Assembly: GCA_003151315.1 (NCBI GenBank)
Contig: PLXF01000119.1
Span: forward strand, 1-9,704
DNA length: 9,704 bases
Source of the DNA: Parachlamydiales bacterium
GTDB lineage: Bacteria; Chlamydiota; Chlamydiia; Chlamydiales; SM23-39
Reading direction: 5' to 3'
Shown here piece after piece: positions 6,866-9,704 of the stretch. How positions within the stretch are numbered: the first letter of the stretch is position 1; the number at the start of each line of letters is the position of its first letter. A program made the position numbers and the translations under genes. Below the pieces are notes generated by a model. It worked only from the letters and a program-made list of their open reading frames with translations, was not told the DNA's origin and did not search any database.

Positions 6866-7716
6866 TGATACGCACCTATTACCTCCTCACCAAACCGGGG
6901 ATTATCTTCGGCAATCTCATTACAACGGTAGCCGGCTTCTGCCTCGCCTCAAAAGGGCATTTTGATCCTTGGCTTTTCCTCGCGGTCTTCTCAGGACTTG
7001 GCCTTGTAATCGCCTCCGCCTGTGTCTTTAACAATTATGTCGATCGGGATCTCGATAAAAAGATGGCCCGCACTAAAAAGCGCCCCTTAGCTATGGGGCT
7101 AATTACAGGCAAACATGCCCTGATTTTTGCCTCCCTCATTGGCTTTCTCGGTTTAGCTATATTGAGCCTCTACACGAACCCTTTAAGCGCTGCGATCGCC
7201 ACTTTAGGCTTTTTTATCTATGTTATCCTCTATAGCCTATGGAAAACTGAAACCACCTATGCAACGCTTGTCGGAAGCATCTCCGGAGCCCTGCCTCCCG
7301 TCATCGGCTATACAGCGGTCGCCAATCAGATCGATGTCGGGGCGCTTCTCCTTTTTCTCATCCTGGTTCTTTGGCAAATGCCCCATTTCTTCTCTATCGC
7401 CCTCTTTCGCCTCGACGACTACAAAGCCGCTGAAGTCCCCGTCCTCCCTGTTAAAAGGGGGAGCTATACGACAAAAGTGCGGATGGTCCTCTATATCACC
7501 GCCTTTATCGTAGCGACGATTCTCCTAGCCGTGTTTGGTTATGGAGGAATCGCCTATCTCCTGGTTTCCCTTCCCCTAGGAATCGCCTGGCTTGCCCTCT
7601 CTTTAAAAGGCTTCGACGCCGAAAACGACCAAGTCTGGGCTAAACAAATGTTCCGCCTCTCCCTGGTAGTTATCACAGCCATCTCTATCCTGCTCTCTAT
7701 TAACGGGATGCGCTAA
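6862..7716 (+). CDS. cyoE: Protoheme IX farnesyltransferase (heme O synthase)
   Basis: UbiA-superfamily membrane prenyltransferase that adds a farnesyl group to heme b, making heme O for the oxidase's binuclear centre. 284 residues, in the usual range, with about nine hydrophobic segments. It keeps TKPGIIFGNL at the start, the prenyl-diphosphate/Mg-binding NxxxDxxxD (Asn57, Asp61, Asp65 in NNYVDRDLDKKM), RTKKRPL, SGALPPVIGY (141-150), WQMPHF and the second motif LFRLDDYKAAEVPVLP (181-196). The usual KRxS/T stretch before the GxxxG segment reads KTET, losing the Arg. A second ATG at 6865 is possible; 6862 fits the ATGA overlap with cyoD. The 3' end forms part of a terminator hairpin. No heme A synthase gene is nearby, which fits a bo3 rather than an aa3 oxidase. 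Confidence 0.96.
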   Translation: MMIRTYYLLTKPGIIFGNLITTVAGFCLASKGHFDPWLFLAVFSGLGLVIASACVFNNYVDRDLDKKMARTKKRPLAMGLITGKHALIFASLIGFLGLAILSLYTNPLSAAIATLGFFIYVILYSLWKTETTYATLVGSISGALPPVIGYTAVANQIDVGALLLFLILVLWQMPHFFSIALFRLDDYKAAEVPVLPVKRGSYTTKVRMVLYITAFIVATILLAVFGYGGIAYLLVSLPLGIAWLALSLKGFDAENDQVWAKQMFRLSLVVITAISILLSINGMR

Positions 7717-7742
7717 TTATCGGCCGCTAATTACGCCTTTTT
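7710..7742 (+). terminator. Terminator at the end of the cyo operon
   Basis: GCG-C-TAATTA pairs with TAATTA-CGC around the loop TCGGCCGC, giving 9 pairs with one bulged C, followed by CTTTTT. The left arm includes the cyoE stop codon. The AT-rich stem makes it moderate in strength. Confidence 0.55.
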
Positions 7743-7763
7743 AACATTTTAATATTAAGCTAC

Positions 7764-7839
7764 TTACACCGCGATATATTGTTAATTTTTATTTACAATT
7801 AAATAATTAGTATATATAATAGATTGAGAGGCGGTGTAA
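7764..7839. repeat. 9-bp inverted repeat flanking a promoter
   Basis: TTACACCGC (7764-7772) is the exact reverse complement of GCGGTGTAA (7831-7839), 58 bases apart. The left copy lies just before the -35 box and the right copy overlaps the ribosome binding region and start of the orphan gene. This could be a pair of protein-binding sites allowing a repression loop, or chance in AT-rich DNA. Confidence 0.4.
7792..7820 (+). promoter_or_regulatory. Near-consensus sigma-70 promoter for the orphan basic protein
   Basis: TTTACA (7792-7797), a 17-base AT-rich spacer, then a perfect TATAAT (7815-7820). Transcription would begin near 7827, giving a leader of about 16 bases that contains GAGAGG before the ATG at 7843. 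It is the best promoter in the window. Confidence 0.75.
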
Positions 7840-7842
7840 TTT

Positions 7843-8460
7843 ATGATACAAAGCGGACAAGCTGTTAGTTTTACAGGAATGAAAGAAACTCAATTAAATA
7901 GTCAATTATCTCCAGCCAAATCGGCCGGACTATCTTTACGTAAGAGCGTATCCTCTTGTGTGAATGTGCTCCACCAAATGGCAGAACGCATAGCAAATTA
8001 TTTCACCGGTTCCAATAAACTATCCCCTCTTACCCAAAGAACTGTGACTATCGCTCAAACAAAAACAGATCTTTGCAGCGCAATCACTCAATTAAAATTA
8101 ACAAGCAAATCGGAATTCAAAAAAATAAGAGAGCTGAATGAAAAGGTAAAAACGATTAATCAAGTTTTACAGCTAAAAAAGAGTCTGCGTAATACGTCTC
8201 TCTTAACCACCGAAGGACTTAGAAAACTGTATGGAAATAAGGTGGCCTCTTTGCTAAGGCTTCCCGAAAGGCTGTTGATTCAAAATGCCGCTGTTTCCTT
8301 AAAAATGAAAAAACAAACACTAGGAAGACTAAAATTCATTGCAACCAGTATTCAAAAATTTCAACGCGGGATTCCAAGCTTCAATAAAATAGAAAACATG
8401 TCATCCAAAACAGCAGTAGCCTATGCATCTGTTGTCAAAAAGTTGCAAAGTCGAGTTTAG
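7843..8460 (+). CDS. Very basic orphan protein, possible effector or nucleic-acid-binding protein
   Basis: 205 residues, not recognised. By hand count it has 35 Lys/Arg against 9 Asp/Glu (a single Asp) and no Trp, so it is strongly basic. The first 60 residues are rich in Ser, Thr, Gln and Asn, a trait common to type III secretion signals but not diagnostic. Residues 85-115 and 125-175 look helical, with a heptad-like stretch around EFKKIRELNEKVKTINQVL. No signal peptide or membrane segment is seen. Its DNA is more AT-rich than the cyo genes. It has its own strong promoter, and GAGAGG about 11 bases before the ATG. Its stop overlaps the stop of the convergent BTB-like gene. The gene is probably real given the promoter and uninterrupted frame; the function is unknown. 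Confidence 0.7.
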   Translation: MIQSGQAVSFTGMKETQLNSQLSPAKSAGLSLRKSVSSCVNVLHQMAERIANYFTGSNKLSPLTQRTVTIAQTKTDLCSAITQLKLTSKSEFKKIRELNEKVKTINQVLQLKKSLRNTSLLTTEGLRKLYGNKVASLLRLPERLLIQNAAVSLKMKKQTLGRLKFIATSIQKFQRGIPSFNKIENMSSKTAVAYASVVKKLQSRV

Positions 8461-9521
8461 ACGTTCATCCGTTTACAGAGAGGTTCGATGTATAGCTCAA
8501 AGCATCGTTGAATCTCTTCACTCGCTTTTTCTGCAGTAGAGATCATCTCAGGAACCTCCATCTTATCCAACAGTAAAGCAAAATCCACATCACATAGAAA
8601 TCTTTTCCCCATCGCCCTCCCCTCGTTTAACCGAATCGCAGACATCCTCTCTCCACACAACTCTTGTAAAGGCTGTATTTCCCACATTTCAGCTAGCTGA
8701 TTCAACTCCCTAGCTTCCCGATCGTTAGTAATCTCGATGGGCATTTTATACAAGTATTGGACAAACTTGTGGACAATGGCCAGATCGGATGTCTGGACCT
8801 GCAGCTCTTTTTCTTGCTGCTCTAACATCCCTGAAGTAAAGGCCGTTTTTAAAAGCCCGCCATTAATCGCAATTACGCTTCCATGCACAATTACAGAATC
8901 GATCCTCTGCGCCTCTAAAGAGCTGTCTTCTGATTTCTGTTCTGTGGGCTCTTCGTTATTTGCTACAATAGCTGTGATGCGATGTAAACGGGGGGCTAAA
9001 TCGTTGTGTTCCGCCTCATAAAGGCTCGAAAAATCAACCACCTTATCCAAATTTTTCTTAACGACAATTGTGGGAGACAGCTCCTGAATCCTTTGAAGAA
9101 CCGTCCAATATCTATCTTTTTTCAGCATATGGGCTTGCACTAAGTTGCGTTCGAGCGATTTTTTCCAACTGTCCGATCTAAACAGCGCCACACTTTCGCG
9201 AAGCTTCTCTATTTTAACGGAGGTGCCAAAAAGGTGCTCCACGTCATAACAAATTCTTTCTCGAGTAAACGCGTACTTTTTGATAATCGTAAGTGTTTTC
9301 TCTATTTTGTGTTGTTTTAAAACAGCGAGATCTACAACCAAGGTCTTTTTCTCGAAATCAAATTCAGCAGGGGCTACTTCTTTGCCAGTTGAAAGATCCG
9401 TTCCGACAAAAACACCAAAGCTGTAGCCTCTCGCGAAATCGGAGGAGGGCTCGTGGATTCTGATCTGGTCGGGGTTTTCGAGGTCGATGTAGGGTCGTGA
9501 ACGTACTATACCAGTGGTCAT
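8457..9521 (-). CDS. Protein with a BTB/POZ-like domain, candidate host-directed effector
   Basis: 354 residues. Residues 207-294 have the BTB/POZ pattern: a strand and turn with VIVHGSVIAINGGLLKTAF (compare the eukaryotic F-x-H-K-x-V-L-x-x-x-S-x-x-F core), TSGM, a hydrophobic strand and helix ending FVQYLYKMPIEI, then LNQLAEMWEIQPLQELCGERM, matching the L-x-L-A-x-x-Y-x-x-x-x-L-x-x-x-C end. Eukaryotic BTB proteins dimerise and often recruit substrates to Cullin-3 ubiquitin ligases. Families with such domains are expanded in amoeba-associated Chlamydiae, where they are proposed effectors. Residues 1-200 are unrecognised, mixed alpha/beta then helical; a polar acidic linker (188-203) precedes the domain, and a helical tail follows. 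There is no signal peptide. AGGGA lies 7 bases before the ATG. The domain call rests on pattern only and the first BTB strand is weak. Confidence 0.75.
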   Translation of the reverse strand: MTTGIVRSRPYIDLENPDQIRIHEPSSDFARGYSFGVFVGTDLSTGKEVAPAEFDFEKKTLVVDLAVLKQHKIEKTLTIIKKYAFTRERICYDVEHLFGTSVKIEKLRESVALFRSDSWKKSLERNLVQAHMLKKDRYWTVLQRIQELSPTIVVKKNLDKVVDFSSLYEAEHNDLAPRLHRITAIVANNEEPTEQKSEDSSLEAQRIDSVIVHGSVIAINGGLLKTAFTSGMLEQQEKELQVQTSDLAIVHKFVQYLYKMPIEITNDREARELNQLAEMWEIQPLQELCGERMSAIRLNEGRAMGKRFLCDVDFALLLDKMEVPEMISTAEKASEEIQRCFELYIEPLCKRMNV

Positions 9522-9583
9522 AAAAAATCCCTATAGATGATTTGAAAAGACAAGAATGTATATGGATAAATTATTTATTGCAA
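9522..9583 (-). promoter_or_regulatory. Weak candidate promoter and ribosome binding site of the BTB-like gene
   Basis: On the minus strand TTGCAA (9578-9583) is followed after 17 bases by TACATT (9555-9560), each 4/6 to sigma-70 consensus. AGGGA then lies 7 bases before the ATG at 9521. The ribosome site is convincing; the promoter is only a best guess in AT-rich sequence. Confidence 0.3.
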
Positions 9584-9649
9584 TCGGACAAGCGCATTTT
9601 AGGTTTTTCCTTGCAGAGAAAGAAATGCTCTCACTAAACTCAAAACCGC

Positions 9650-9704
9650 ATATACTGTGTCTAACTTTCAACTGGACACAGTATATACTCCGTCCACTGG
9701 AAAG
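9650..9704. repeat. Two overlapping inverted repeats at the window edge
   Basis: ATATACTGTGTC (9650-9661) pairs perfectly with GACACAGTATAT (9675-9686). A second pair, CTTTCAACTGGAC (9665-9677) and GTCCACTGGAAAG (9692-9704), matches at 11 of 13. They share GGAC and so cannot form together. The last 23 bases align with the outer ends of the 2849-3020 palindrome (TATATA, then 11 of 17 matches ending GGAAAG/TGAAAG). This may be the edge of a related repeat or of an insertion element that continues outside the window. Confidence 0.55.

Overview
The window most likely comes from an environmental, amoeba-associated member of the Chlamydiae (order Parachlamydiales or a relative). This is inferred from three things: the C-terminal two thirds of a ValRS that, from memory, resembles chlamydial ValRS; a 354-residue protein with a BTB/POZ-like domain, a eukaryotic-type domain known to be expanded in these bacteria; and secreted or basic orphan proteins. 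No database search was possible, so genus and species stay open.

Layout. Bases 1-1983 are the 3' two thirds of valS, cut by the window edge; its first ~540 bases have clearly higher GC than the rest. A two-sided terminator (1994-2022) and a small hairpin over a stop codon separate it from a convergent minus-strand gene for a small secreted protein of unknown function (2039-2665). Bases 2666-3086 hold no gene, but contain a near-perfect 172-base palindrome (2849-3020) and a likely promoter for the next operon.

Bases 3087-7716 form a compact cyoABCDE operon in the same order as in E. coli. It encodes a cytochrome bo3-type heme-copper ubiquinol oxidase (CyoB catalytic subunit, CyoA, CyoC, CyoD) and the heme O synthase CyoE. 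All four junctions overlap, so translation is probably coupled. Core heme and copper ligands and the proton-channel residues are present. However, two quinol-site residues, a conserved His/Asp pair in CyoC and the lipoprotein cysteine of CyoA differ from E. coli. A terminator follows at 7710-7742.

The last part is accessory in character. A very basic 205-residue orphan protein (7843-8460) sits behind an almost consensus sigma-70 promoter. It converges on, and overlaps by its stop codon, the BTB-like gene (8457-9521, minus strand). The window ends in two overlapping inverted repeats (9650-9704), whose outer part faintly resembles the ends of the 2849-3020 palindrome.

The housekeeping genes support translation and aerobic respiration. 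The orphan and BTB-like genes are candidate host-interaction genes. I saw no RNA gene, CRISPR array or transposase gene.
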